Shown: positions 18,474 to 28,145 of the stretch, piece after piece
How positions within the stretch are numbered: the stretch's first letter is position 1
How the letters are laid out: every line of letters starts with the position of its first letter
Assembly (NCBI GenBank): GCA_902384525.1
Contig: CABMCA010000042.1
Span: forward strand, 1 to 50,444
Source of the DNA: an uncultured archaeon
Lineage (GTDB): Archaea > Halobacteriota > Methanosarcinia > Methanosarcinales > Methanoperedenaceae
Direction of reading: 5' to 3'
Length of the DNA stretch: 50,444 bases
Translations under genes and position numbers: made by a program
Notes under the pieces: model-generated
What the model saw: the letters and a program-made list of their open reading frames with translations, nothing else
What the model was told of the DNA's origin: nothing
Database searches by the model: none

Positions 18474-19532
18474 TTATTTTTTATTGAGTAACGATTTTAC
18501 GATTTCCTCAGCTTTTGGAGCCACATCTGTTTTCAGGTTTTCGAATTCTTTTTCACCTAGTTTTTCTTTTAGTTCTTTGATGTTCGCTTCCGTTGTTTTG
18601 AAATTCGGGTCTTTGATATCTGTCCGAATATCTTTAGCACGTAAGAAGCATGCCAGTGCATCCTTATAATTTTTCATATTTTCAAAAGCAACACCAAGAT
18701 TGTTGAGACCAATACCTTCACTGCGCCTGTCCCCGATTTCCTTAAATATCGCAAGAGCTTTTTCATAGTACTCTATGGCTTTCTCCACCTTACCCAGATC
18801 GCTGTATGCTAATCCGAGGTTTCCGAGATTAGTTCCTTCGCCGAGCCTGTTCCCGATTTCCTGAACAATCCCAAGCGCTTTTTCATAGTATTCTATGGCT
18901 TTTTTGTATGATCCAATTTGATCGTATAAGATTCCCAAGTAACCAAGCAAATATCCGCTGATTTCATCCTCTCCTGAAAGCTCCTTCAGCAGTTTTTCTT
19001 TTAATTCTATACTGCTTTTGATCTCATCCAATGATTTATATTCTGTATCCTGAGCAAATTCAACAAGCTCGGTCCTTCGTCCGTCTGAAATGGGAACTTC
19101 CATAAATTCTACAACACGGTTCCTGAATGCAAAAAAGTCAGGAGCTTCACGACTGATTCTTGTAAGTTCTTCCTCTGTAACCCAGAATACGACCTTAATC
19201 TGATGTTCGGCAATAGTTTCACGCTTAAAATTCAAATACTGAAGAGAGTCTGGAAATCCTTTTTCGACATTATGCACAAAAAATACAGTATTTTTGGAAT
19301 TTATTGAAGATAGATAATCCGGCAGATTTTTATATTTGCCTGCATCAACCTCTACGATCTCAAGTCCCTGTTCGTGTAATACTTTTCGAATATTTTTTTC
19401 AATATCAGCCCGGTGAAATTCACTAAGATATACTGCAAACAGAAGGGAAGGTTTGTTATGGTTGTAAGAGCGAGTTAAATAGCCTCCAAGGCGGGAAACA
19501 CGAGTCTCTAATGGCTCTTTTTCTTCATTCAT
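18474..19532 (-). CDS. TPR protein with N-terminal Rossmann-like domain, partner of upstream ATPase
   Basis: A 352-residue protein. Residues ~25-165 form an alpha/beta domain with the VVFWVTEEELTRISREAP and FFAFRNRVVEF text seen in the non-TPR part of STAND-type and conflict-system proteins. Residues ~185-310 hold about three to four TPRs (AIEYYEKALGI, AIEYYEKALAI, ALACFLRAKDI). A charged helical tail ends the protein. The start ATG overlaps the stop of the ATPase gene in an ATGA, so the two are made together. It probably acts as scaffold or effector adaptor to the ATPase. No nuclease or toxin domain is visible. Confidence 0.85.
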   Translation of the reverse strand: MNEEKEPLETRVSRLGGYLTRSYNHNKPSLLFAVYLSEFHRADIEKNIRKVLHEQGLEIVEVDAGKYKNLPDYLSSINSKNTVFFVHNVEKGFPDSLQYLNFKRETIAEHQIKVVFWVTEEELTRISREAPDFFAFRNRVVEFMEVPISDGRRTELVEFAQDTEYKSLDEIKSSIELKEKLLKELSGEDEISGYLLGYLGILYDQIGSYKKAIEYYEKALGIVQEIGNRLGEGTNLGNLGLAYSDLGKVEKAIEYYEKALAIFKEIGDRRSEGIGLNNLGVAFENMKNYKDALACFLRAKDIRTDIKDPNFKTTEANIKELKEKLGEKEFENLKTDVAPKAEEIVKSLLNKK

Positions 19533-20767
19533 AGATTAATAAGTTTTTCAAGTGTAGGGTGGATATCGCACCAAGTTTCATCGTTCATATATTCAAGGAT
19601 GCTTAAATTGTGTAATAAATGACCGATCTCCTCTATTCCATACATCTCATTATTTTTACAGACTCTTTTTAGAATATCGTAATCCTTAGAGCTGAGCATT
19701 CGTTTAAAATCGCTCCTGATCTCACTTTCAGCCCTCACCACATCTTCTTTAATTATTCTGGATCTTTCTTTTGCAATTGCATTGTCAGCAGAAATCTGCA
19801 TTATTCTTGCAGTTTCCCTGAAGACCCCGGCTCCCATCTTGATTGCATATTCACATGCATCAGGCTCTATTAAATCTTCTTTCATTCTAAGAAAAATAAA
19901 AGAACTCATCAATTTAAAGCCCTTTTCACTCTTGCGATTTTTGTCGTCCTTATAATGAAGTTTAACATTAGGAATAAAAAATCTTGTTTCCCTGATAGCT
20001 GTAAACTCTTGTGAGAAAAATATCGAAATTGGAACTGTAAAAACAATACTGCATGATGGCTGGGTTATAGCTGTATTGTAGTCATAAAAAATTTTTTTCG
20101 CTTGATCAAGATTTGGCTTATCCATATCATCGATTAAAATCAGTACTTTCTTTTTTTCTTTCCCTTCGATATCAGCAACAATCAAATTTATTTGCTCTAT
20201 AAGTTCAGATAATCTTGGTTCAATTTTTGTTCTGATAGTCTTTGTTGTATTGTCTTCCGACCGGAATTTCCCAAGTACTGAAATAAAAAAGCCTTTAAGT
20301 CCGGCCTCAATTGATCCTTCAAAAGAATCAATTTCTTCCCTGACCTGTTCAACCACATTATTTTTCCAATCCTCAAGAGCTTTAATAAGTTCAGGTCTCA
20401 ATTCTTTTCCGGTATCAGAATATCCGATGAATAATTGCGCTCCTAATGAAAACAGCACATCAATATAACTGAGATTATTTACATCGCAAACATCCTTCAC
20501 AGAGTATTTAATAACAAAAAATTTCTGATTTATTTCATTATCCGCAGCCAGTATATTAAGTTCAGTTGATTTGCCGCATCCCCTGTGCCCTGAGAAAAAG
20601 TATTTGGGAGGTTGCCTGTGTTCCCTCAAAAGTGCCCTTTTTAGCTTATTTAACGGTTTATCCTCTCGCTCCACATAAAAAGGACAATCAGCTGGTAAAG
20701 GATATATGGGATCGAAATTACTCCATGCTTTATCCAGATTATCAGCTACTATGAATTCTTCCGGCAT
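19529..20767 (-). CDS. P-loop ATPase (AAA/STAND-like), first gene of a two-gene operon
   Basis: A 412-residue protein. Walker A GHRGCGKST (60-68), Walker B VLILIDDMDK (Asp 213-214), and a sensor-1-like segment SIVFTVPIS. The C-terminal third looks like a winged helix (residues ~355-412). It begins with an ~55-residue lead containing FYVERED. It is related in layout to AAA/STAND NTPases with an ORC-like core. It lies 57 bases downstream of korB on the same strand, but its function seems unrelated to korB. The TPR gene follows with a 4-base overlap. The role is unknown; a conflict or regulatory system is inferred. Confidence 0.87.
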   Translation of the reverse strand: MPEEFIVADNLDKAWSNFDPIYPLPADCPFYVEREDKPLNKLKRALLREHRQPPKYFFSGHRGCGKSTELNILAADNEINQKFFVIKYSVKDVCDVNNLSYIDVLFSLGAQLFIGYSDTGKELRPELIKALEDWKNNVVEQVREEIDSFEGSIEAGLKGFFISVLGKFRSEDNTTKTIRTKIEPRLSELIEQINLIVADIEGKEKKKVLILIDDMDKPNLDQAKKIFYDYNTAITQPSCSIVFTVPISIFFSQEFTAIRETRFFIPNVKLHYKDDKNRKSEKGFKLMSSFIFLRMKEDLIEPDACEYAIKMGAGVFRETARIMQISADNAIAKERSRIIKEDVVRAESEIRSDFKRMLSSKDYDILKRVCKNNEMYGIEEIGHLLHNLSILEYMNDETWCDIHPTLEKLINL

Positions 20768-20823
20768 TATACTCTCCTGAAATATTTATATGCTATTAAA
20801 AGCAACGCTTACGATTTAAATCT

Positions 20824-21681
20824 TTACACAAAATCATCCATAAGCCCGCTTATATCGATCTTATCAATGGGCTGCTTCACAAGCGGTGTATCCTTTATCT
20901 GCGGCAGTTCATCCTCATAAGTTGGCGACAGGACTTCATAAAATATCCCGATCGGTATATGCTCACCCCATTCCTGTGACTTCGTAAAAGCCTTGATCTT
21001 ATCTGTTGTGTCATGTCCGGCATCCTGGAGATCATAGACCCTCTGCTTGTACCAGTCATAAGTATTGATATTGTTGAAGCTCACACAGGGCTGGAATACA
21101 TCTACGAAAGACAGACACCTGTGCTTGACAGCAGCAACGATGGTTTTCTGAAGATGTTTGACATCACCCCCAAAACTTCGCGCAACAAAAGTAGCGCCTG
21201 AGGAAATGGCAAGGGCTATTGGATTAACAGGTACTTCTATCACACCTGATGGTGTGGATTTTGTTCTTACTCCCTTTTCACTTGTGGGTGAGGTCTGCCC
21301 TGTGGTCAGGCCATATATCATATTGTTATGGACAATATAGGTCATATCGAGATTCCTTCGCATGGTATGGATAAAATGACACATGCCAATCCCATATCCA
21401 TCGCCATCTCCTCCCACTGTGAACACTGCCAATCCATTGTTTGAAAGCTTTATTGCTGTCGCCACAGGCAATGACCTTCCATGTATCCCGTGAAGACCAT
21501 ATGTTCGTATCCAGTGAGGCAGTTTTCCCGAGCATCCTATACCCGATATCATTGCTACATTTTCCGGCTCTATGTTGAGTTCAACAATAGCCCCTTTTAG
21601 AGCAATTAATATCCCGAAATTAGCACATCCCGGACACCAGTTTGGCCTCTCAATAACGTTCAGGTCAGTCATTTTAACCAT
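20824..21681 (-). CDS. korB: 2-oxoacid:ferredoxin oxidoreductase beta subunit
   Basis: A 285-residue thiamine-diphosphate subunit. The Fe-S/TPP cysteines are WCPGC and GIGCSGK. The TPP/Mg motif GGDGDGYGIG sits mid-protein, followed by NNMIYGLTTGQ. It pairs with KorA to oxidise a 2-oxoacid (2-oxoglutarate most likely) to acyl-CoA, reducing ferredoxin, or works in reverse for carbon fixation. It overlaps korA by 8 bases. The substrate is inferred from the two-subunit architecture. Confidence 0.94.
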   Translation of the reverse strand: MVKMTDLNVIERPNWCPGCANFGILIALKGAIVELNIEPENVAMISGIGCSGKLPHWIRTYGLHGIHGRSLPVATAIKLSNNGLAVFTVGGDGDGYGIGMCHFIHTMRRNLDMTYIVHNNMIYGLTTGQTSPTSEKGVRTKSTPSGVIEVPVNPIALAISSGATFVARSFGGDVKHLQKTIVAAVKHRCLSFVDVFQPCVSFNNINTYDWYKQRVYDLQDAGHDTTDKIKAFTKSQEWGEHIPIGIFYEVLSPTYEDELPQIKDTPLVKQPIDKIDISGLMDDFV

Positions 21682-23425
21682 GTGTTACCACCTCTTTTAC
21701 TGCAGTAAATATTTCTTCAGGATAAAAAGGTCGCCCGTCATATTTCAGGATCCTTTTATCCACATCCTTTCCCGTTTTTTCTTTAATAATATCAGCAAGT
21801 TGTCCTGAGAAATTGTTTTCAACTACAACAGTCTTTTTTGCCGATCCTATAACCTTTGCAACCTTTTCAGATGGGAACGGATTCAAATATACTATCTGGA
21901 GGTAATTCACTTTCACACCTTCATTTTCAAGCAATATCATGGCCTCTTTTATCGGGCCTTTTGTAGAGCCTGCTGCAATTATCGTGATATCTGCATCATG
22001 TGGTCCGACCAATTCGGGTTGTCTTAGTTCTTTTGCAAGACTATCCATTTTTCGTGCTCTTTTTTGCATCATTTTTATCCTGACATCGATGTCTTCCCGG
22101 ATGTTTCCTTCTTCATCATGTTCATCGCTTGCAGCTGTGTATATTCCCTTTTTCATACCAGGAATTGTTCTCGGGGAAACACCATTTTCCGTATATTTAT
22201 ACCTCTTAAAAAAAGTGGTGTCTGGAGATGCGGCCAGATCAGCTGCGTCCGCATAAATTCCACGGTCTATAGTTACTTTTTTTGTATCAAACTTATCGGT
22301 TGACTTGTGGCTTTCTGCAAGGTTCTTATCGCTTAAAACAATTACAGGGGTCTGGTATTTTTCTGCAATGTTGAATGCTTCTTGTGTCAAATAGAAACTT
22401 TCCTCAACATCTCCCGGAACAAGCACAGGGCGCGGGAAATCACCCTGCGAAGCATTAAGAGCGAATTTCAGATCGCCCTGCTCAGACCATGTGGGCATTC
22501 CCGTGCTTGGTCCGGGGCGCATTGAAAGGATTATTACTATTGGAACTTCAAGCATTCCGGCAAGCCCGTATCCTTCGGTCATGAGACAGAAGCCTCCGCC
22601 TGATGTACCGGTCATTGCCCTTACACCTGTAAAGCCAGCCCCTATTGCCATGTTAATTGCCGATATCTCATCTTCTGTGTGCTTGACAACGATATTGAAC
22701 CTTCGTTCCTGAGCTGCCATGAAATGCAAAATAGAAGATGCAGGAGTCATAGGATAGGCAGCGTAGAACTTGCATCCGGCATTTATAGCGCCCATGCATA
22801 TTGCATCATTGCCCGTAAGGATCATACGCCCAGGTTTTCCTGTCTTTTCAAGCTTGTATTCAAAATCGTTCTTGAAATTATTTTTGATATAATCATAACC
22901 TGCCCTTGCTGCTCTTGTATTTTCATCGATTATCTTATCACCTTTTCTTTTGAAGTTATCCCTGATAACTTTCTCAACAATTCCAAAATCATAATCTATA
23001 AGTGCTATAGATGCCCCGAGAGCAACATTATTTTTCATTATCCCCTGTACCCCGATCTCCTTGATAATATTATTAAACGGGATTGGATAAAGCCGGATAT
23101 TGTCTCTTATTTCCTTCGGGTCAATGACTTCAGAGCTATCATAAATGATCCCCGCACCGTTTACAAGTTCATCCTTATGCAATAATATCGTTTCTTTATT
23201 CAGGGCAATTATTATATTTACTCCTTTTACCTGGGAAAATATCTCCCTGTCTTCGACTCTCACCTGCAAGTTATTATGTCCGCCCTTTATAAGTGAAGGA
23301 TATTCACTGATATCATATACATAAAGACCGCTGCGGGTGCATGACTGCGAAAAGATCATACCTGTAGCCATAATTCCTTCTCCTGCTTTTCCGCCTATTT
23401 TCCATGTTAATCTGTTTATTACCAT
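21674..23425 (-). CDS. korA: 2-oxoacid:ferredoxin oxidoreductase alpha subunit (gamma-alpha fusion)
   Basis: A 583-residue fusion. The gamma-type domain covers ~1-190 (IGGKAGEGI, PSLIKGGHN). The alpha pyrimidine-binding domain follows (AAYPMTPASSILH, TGTSGGGFCLMTEG, GPSTGMPTWSEQGDL). The transketolase C-terminal-like domain is at the end (IIAAGSTKGP). This is the KorA layout of archaeal two-subunit enzymes. Cytosolic; passes electrons to ferredoxin. An Lrp-type regulator lies 151 bases upstream on the same strand. Confidence 0.94.
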   Translation of the reverse strand: MVINRLTWKIGGKAGEGIMATGMIFSQSCTRSGLYVYDISEYPSLIKGGHNNLQVRVEDREIFSQVKGVNIIIALNKETILLHKDELVNGAGIIYDSSEVIDPKEIRDNIRLYPIPFNNIIKEIGVQGIMKNNVALGASIALIDYDFGIVEKVIRDNFKRKGDKIIDENTRAARAGYDYIKNNFKNDFEYKLEKTGKPGRMILTGNDAICMGAINAGCKFYAAYPMTPASSILHFMAAQERRFNIVVKHTEDEISAINMAIGAGFTGVRAMTGTSGGGFCLMTEGYGLAGMLEVPIVIILSMRPGPSTGMPTWSEQGDLKFALNASQGDFPRPVLVPGDVEESFYLTQEAFNIAEKYQTPVIVLSDKNLAESHKSTDKFDTKKVTIDRGIYADAADLAASPDTTFFKRYKYTENGVSPRTIPGMKKGIYTAASDEHDEEGNIREDIDVRIKMMQKRARKMDSLAKELRQPELVGPHDADITIIAAGSTKGPIKEAMILLENEGVKVNYLQIVYLNPFPSEKVAKVIGSAKKTVVVENNFSGQLADIIKEKTGKDVDKRILKYDGRPFYPEEIFTAVKEVVTHG

Positions 23426-23576
23426 AGTATCACTTCACCAGATTTCGATTATTAAAGATACATATAAAATTATTTTCGAATAAATCATACTACCGACTCC
23501 AGATAAAAATGTATTCAATAAGCAATATAGTTTGCCTTTATTGGTTTTTCCAGGAATATACCACTTCCTGAAACAT

Positions 23577-24155
23577 TCACTTCCATATCTTTCCGTTATA
23601 ACTATTTGTCACCGGGCACCCCATGCAGCGGTTCGATATATGATGGTTACAGTCTTTGCAGTTGCATCCGTTACCGCATGGAGGTGTATCGCTGAACTCA
23701 AAATTCATTTTTATCGGCATTACAAAGTCTTTCATCGTTGCTATAACTATACTGACCTCAGCAGCCCTGACCAGGGAATTGCTCCTGAGGTGGCCGTCAA
23801 CTATCGCTTCCAGGGTGGCGATGTCCTCGCCAACGAAGAAAAGGCATAAGTTGTGTTTTCCTGAAACGATAAGGCCGTTTAAGAAATATGGGCAATCCTT
23901 AAAAATATTAAGAACAGACGAAGTGTTATTTGCTATTACATCTACCTTTGCCATATACAGGTTCACTTCTTTCAGGTTCATTCCCACGATATGTGAGAGA
24001 GCGCCCTTTTGTTTTAATTTGTGAATCCTTGCACTAACGGAGGGCTGGGATATCTTGAGTTTTTCTGCCATTTCGCTCTGGGACATTTCAGGATATTTTT
24101 CAAGAAGAGATAATATTTCCCGGTCTCTTTTGTCAAGGTCAAGGAATTCTTTCAT
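23577..24155 (-). CDS. Lrp/AsnC family regulator with cysteine-rich C-terminus
   Basis: A 192-residue protein. The N-terminal HTH (residues ~8-55; EMAEKLKISQPSVSARIHKL) is followed by an Lrp-like alpha/beta effector domain to ~150. The last 33 residues hold C160, C164, C166, C169, C177 and C180 with the ending GCPVTNSYNGKIW, a small metal-binding tail seen in some archaeal regulators. It may sense a metal or redox state. It lies upstream of korAB on the same strand and diverges from the Fe-S protein gene, so either could be a target. Confidence 0.9.
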   Translation of the reverse strand: MKEFLDLDKRDREILSLLEKYPEMSQSEMAEKLKISQPSVSARIHKLKQKGALSHIVGMNLKEVNLYMAKVDVIANNTSSVLNIFKDCPYFLNGLIVSGKHNLCLFFVGEDIATLEAIVDGHLRSNSLVRAAEVSIVIATMKDFVMPIKMNFEFSDTPPCGNGCNCKDCNHHISNRCMGCPVTNSYNGKIWK

Positions 24156-24280
24156 TAATGCTCATATTTACATAGAATATTATATAGTTTTCTATTATTT
24201 ACTACAAAATACTTCTATATTCCTATTATTTATAACCAAAATCCTTATAAGTTATACAATCGTTTATTACATGATAATAT

Positions 24281-24997
24281 ATGAATAGAGATATTGTTTT
24301 TATAGATGAGGAAAAATGTAACGGCTGCGGTATGTGTATTCCCAATTGTGCCGAAGGGGCAATAAAGCTGATCAATGGAAAAGCAAAACTGGTCGATGAC
24401 AGGTTTTGCGATGGTCTCGGCGCTTGCCTGGGACACTGCCCGCAGGGTGCGATCACTATAACAAAAAGGAACGCACCTGAATTTGATGAAGAAGCAGTAA
24501 AAAAACACCTTCTGGCCGAACCCAGGATTGTTGGGAAAAAAACTGAAAAGAATATCCCATGCGGCTGTCCGGGAAGTATGGCAATGGATTTGAGAAGCGA
24601 GAAAAAGGCTCCTGTATCCCAGGGACGGCAAAATGCAGAACTGAGACAGTGGCCTGTGCAGCTTATGCTTGTTTCACCCGATGCATCGTATTTTAAGGAC
24701 GCTGACCTGCTTATAGCTGCTGACTGCGTACCTTTTGCATATCCCAATTTCCATTCAGACTTCCTCAAAGGAAGATCGTTGATAATCGGATGTCCGAAGC
24801 TTGATGATGCACAGTATTATATAGAAAAGCTGACAGAGCTTATCAAGAAAAACAATATTAAAAGTATTACGCTTGTTAATATGGAAGTTCCCTGCTGTTT
24901 CGGGCTCCAACGAATTGTTGAGGAAGCTGTAACTAAGTCAGGGAAGATATTGCCCATCAGACAGACAGTGATAACGATACGGGGAGAAAAGCAATAA
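24281..24997 (+). CDS. 2x[4Fe-4S] ferredoxin-domain protein
   Basis: A 238-residue protein. The N-terminal bacterial-type ferredoxin domain has clusters CNGCGMCIPNC and CDGLGACLGHC (residues ~14-60). The C-terminal domain has GCPKLDD and MEVPCCFG cysteines and probably binds another cofactor. This two-part layout is common in anaerobes, and its exact partner is unknown. It is divergent from the Lrp regulator. ATG 24281 follows an AT-rich promoter region. Confidence 0.88.
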   Translation: MNRDIVFIDEEKCNGCGMCIPNCAEGAIKLINGKAKLVDDRFCDGLGACLGHCPQGAITITKRNAPEFDEEAVKKHLLAEPRIVGKKTEKNIPCGCPGSMAMDLRSEKKAPVSQGRQNAELRQWPVQLMLVSPDASYFKDADLLIAADCVPFAYPNFHSDFLKGRSLIIGCPKLDDAQYYIEKLTELIKKNNIKSITLVNMEVPCCFGLQRIVEEAVTKSGKILPIRQTVITIRGEKQ

Positions 24998-25045
24998 AAG
25001 TGTCTGTGTCATCATATATATACTACCATCACCAAGTCAGGAACC

Positions 25046-26926
25046 ATGCCTCATTATCTTGGCGAACTCCTGCTATACTGGTGTCCTTCCTGTAATCTTC
25101 CGGTACTCGGAAAAACCTGTGCTTGCGGTCTGTCCACAAAAAAAATTGAAATAACACCCCCGGGTGACATCAGGCCAGCTTTTCCATACGATATAAATCT
25201 TATCAATAGCACAACAGAGAAACAATTTGGCATAAAACTCATCCCTGAAGGCCATCTTGTAGTCCTGAACAAGGCCCCTTATGAAGACAGGATGGATGAA
25301 GTGATTTTTGACGGCGCGATCATGGGTTCTATCCGATTCGAACTTGAAAAAATGGATTGGGTATTCATTCCAAGGCTTGAGGGAGCAAGGCGTCTTGTGA
25401 ATGGGACAAAATGCATAGTTATCGATAAGGGCGCTGTTAATTTTATTATGAAAGGTGCATCTGTACTTGCACCCGGTGTTAACGAAACCAATCCCGATAT
25501 TGTAGAAGAGGATGAGGTAATTATCCTGACGCCTGAACATGAAGTGATAGCTACCGGCAGGGCAAGGATGAGCGCCCAAAGGATGCTCACCCATGAAAAA
25601 GGCATGGCTGTAAAAACACGATGGCACGATAAACCGCATGCTCTGGAGCAACCAGCGGAACAGGCAAAAACCTGGGATGATGCAGTGCAGGCAAATATTC
25701 ATATTCTTCGAACAAAGGAGGAAAAGGCTCATAGTTTTATAAAAAACGTTGTTGAAACCCAAAAAAGACCGGTGACAGTTTCATATTCTGGCGGAAAGGA
25801 CAGTCTTGTCACTCTGTATCTTGTGCGTGATACTTTAAAGGAATTTGAATTTGATATCCTGTTCGCTGATACGGGTCTGGAGTTCACTGAAACCGTAGAA
25901 AATGTCAAACAAACAGCAAAGGAGCTTTCTTTACCATTGAAAATCCATTCATCAGATGATTCATTCTGGCAATCCATAGATAATTTCGGGCCTCCGACTG
26001 TGGAAGCAAGATGGTGCTGCAAAGTCTGTAAGCTCGGGGCGATCACACAGGTCATAGAACAAAACTATGAGAACGGTTGCCTCACATTTATCGGGCAGCG
26101 AAAATATGAAAGCCAGATAAGGGCCAACAGCGAGCATATATGGAAAAACCCATCTGTCGGAAACCAGATAGGGGCCACCCCGATCCAGAACTGGACTGCG
26201 CTTCACGTATGGTTGTACCTTTTCTGGAAAAAAGCAAAATACAATCCATTGTATGAAGAGGGATTTGACAGGATAGGATGCTGGCTTTGCCCTTCGGCAA
26301 GCATGGCTGATTTCTCAAGATTGTCCCAGATCCATCCTGAATTGAGTGAAAAGCTTGAAAAATACCTGAGAGAGTATGCTTCCCGTAACGGATTGTCAGA
26401 TGAATGGGTAAGATACGGCTTCTGGCGCTGGCAGGCGCTCCCTAAATCAATAGGCATGATCGCGCAAAAGCTGCGGATAAACATTGTACCGAAGAATGAA
26501 AAGAAACCCACCCAATTCACATTGACTGTTGGATACCGCCCATGCAAAGCAGGAGGCATCACGGCAGAAGGTAGTTTCGGAACTCCTTTGAATCTTTCAC
26601 TTATTGAAGAATCAGGTTTCATGACCCTGATAGGTGAAACAAATTCAATTGACGGCGTGATACTTGTTTCGCAAAATGAGAATAATGTTCATGTATATGC
26701 AAGCGGGACAGTGGTTGCAAGAGGCGGAAATGAGGATGAAGCCAGGGAATTAATACAACTTGCGCAAATATCAATAAGGCGGGCAGTATTATGCACCGGA
26801 TGCGGCGTATGTGTGGGCAAGTGTGCGGCGCGGGCGGTAAGCGTCAACGGGACTGCAAGAATAAGTGAGAAGTGCACCCGTTGCGGGAAATGCACATGGT
26901 CATGTCCTGTGGTGAAGTTCGGGTAA
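25046..26926 (+). CDS. PUA-PAPS reductase-ferredoxin fusion protein
   Basis: A 626-residue archaeal fusion. A zinc ribbon (C13, C16, C25, C27) comes first, a PUA-like RNA-binding domain covers ~120-185, and the PP-loop SGGKDS is at 248-253 in a PAPS-reductase domain. The latter also has RWCCKVCK (~320) and CWLC (~412), the CC...CxxC layout used for a [4Fe-4S] cluster in APS reductases. A ferredoxin domain with two clusters (CTGCGVCVGKC, CTRCGKCTWSC) ends the protein. The PUA domain makes an RNA-thiolation-like role as plausible as sulfate reduction. It follows the Fe-S protein by 48 bases. Confidence 0.9.
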   Translation: MPHYLGELLLYWCPSCNLPVLGKTCACGLSTKKIEITPPGDIRPAFPYDINLINSTTEKQFGIKLIPEGHLVVLNKAPYEDRMDEVIFDGAIMGSIRFELEKMDWVFIPRLEGARRLVNGTKCIVIDKGAVNFIMKGASVLAPGVNETNPDIVEEDEVIILTPEHEVIATGRARMSAQRMLTHEKGMAVKTRWHDKPHALEQPAEQAKTWDDAVQANIHILRTKEEKAHSFIKNVVETQKRPVTVSYSGGKDSLVTLYLVRDTLKEFEFDILFADTGLEFTETVENVKQTAKELSLPLKIHSSDDSFWQSIDNFGPPTVEARWCCKVCKLGAITQVIEQNYENGCLTFIGQRKYESQIRANSEHIWKNPSVGNQIGATPIQNWTALHVWLYLFWKKAKYNPLYEEGFDRIGCWLCPSASMADFSRLSQIHPELSEKLEKYLREYASRNGLSDEWVRYGFWRWQALPKSIGMIAQKLRINIVPKNEKKPTQFTLTVGYRPCKAGGITAEGSFGTPLNLSLIEESGFMTLIGETNSIDGVILVSQNENNVHVYASGTVVARGGNEDEARELIQLAQISIRRAVLCTGCGVCVGKCAARAVSVNGTARISEKCTRCGKCTWSCPVVKFG

Positions 26927-26952
26927 TATTTGCAGTTTCTTTAATTTTCCAT

Positions 26953-27876
26953 TCAAGATCCATCAAGCAGCGTCAATGACCTTATCCATTCCCCTTTAGG
27001 TTCCCTCGTTGTCCCTACGACAAGCCGTTTCATATTCCCCACGATCTCAACCATGCCGCGCACTTCAATTCGCTCGCCCACTAACGCTTGCCCTGCATAG
27101 GTATGTGTATATGAAAGCACATAACTTATTTCAGGATGGTCAATTTTATAGATCGCAGGGCTGTCAAATGCAAAATCAGCGTTCGTGACTGTCGCTTCAA
27201 TGGTCTTATTGCCAGCATCGGTTCCGCGTAAACATGGCGCTATATCCTTCCAATCACGAACATAAAGCAGGTCAAAATACGTTCCTCCCACCATTCCCCT
27301 GTTACTTTTCCTGATCTCATGGAGCAGGAATTCATCGAATGAAATATCAGGCCTGCGTTTCTTATAAATATCCTGCCACATATCATCACTGATTTCTGTG
27401 ATAGGGTTTTTCTTTTGTTTTTCCCGCCGGATAATATCACGCGCAGTGAACCATGAACTCCCATAAACGATAAAATCAATATCTGATGATCCTATTTCAA
27501 GACCTGGAAGAAGAGACCCGGTAACACCCATATTTTCAAGAGGCACATGTTTTTCAAGCGATTTTACAATTGCCTTTACCTTTTCGTTTTTCGCTGTTAT
27601 CTGCGGCAGTCTTTTGTCAGGTGCAAGTATCTCTTTGACCGAATCCCATGGCACGATATGCACATCGCTCACCCATTCGGGGCGGGCTTTCCTCATGAAT
27701 ATGAATGCATCATCAAAATCCATTTTGCGATATTTTTTCCCGGTTCCCCTTGTGCCCTGTGGGTCCGGAACATATCTCAGGATCGAGCGTATCCCGTCCT
27801 CATGGCAGTAATCTGCGACTGCAAATATCCAGTCGTCTTTTGTTACGATGAAATCACGGAGTCGTGTACGGAGCAT
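26953..27876 (-). CDS. predicted archaeal nucleotidyltransferase
   Basis: A 307-residue protein. The nucleotidyltransferase core is GVTGSLLPGLEIGSSDIDFIVYG around residues 118-140 (GS followed by the DID metal-binding acidic pair). The N-terminal ~100 residues and the C-terminal ~70 residues form family-specific domains. It looks like the archaeal predicted-nucleotidyltransferase cluster (COG1665 type, from memory). The substrate is unknown. It is convergent with the PAPS-reductase-like gene. Confidence 0.82.
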   Translation of the reverse strand: MLRTRLRDFIVTKDDWIFAVADYCHEDGIRSILRYVPDPQGTRGTGKKYRKMDFDDAFIFMRKARPEWVSDVHIVPWDSVKEILAPDKRLPQITAKNEKVKAIVKSLEKHVPLENMGVTGSLLPGLEIGSSDIDFIVYGSSWFTARDIIRREKQKKNPITEISDDMWQDIYKKRRPDISFDEFLLHEIRKSNRGMVGGTYFDLLYVRDWKDIAPCLRGTDAGNKTIEATVTNADFAFDSPAIYKIDHPEISYVLSYTHTYAGQALVGERIEVRGMVEIVGNMKRLVVGTTREPKGEWIRSLTLLDGS

Positions 27877-28145
27877 CGGTAACTTTAGGAGAAAGGGGTT
27901 ATATAAACAATATCATTTGTCTACCCAAAATATTCTTATTGAATAATCACCGGATTTCGAAAGTACTACTAATACATTTGTCGCAACCGGATTTGTTAAC
28001 CAAAGTCTTATATATTCTAAAGACAGTTAGAAATAAAGATTACAGGCTGTTTTAGCAGCATCATTTACGGCAGTGAAATGTTCATCTATTTTCTGCAGTT
28101 ATGTTTGCCTAGCAGACGGTAATCCAATGTAAGGATGTGTAAAAC

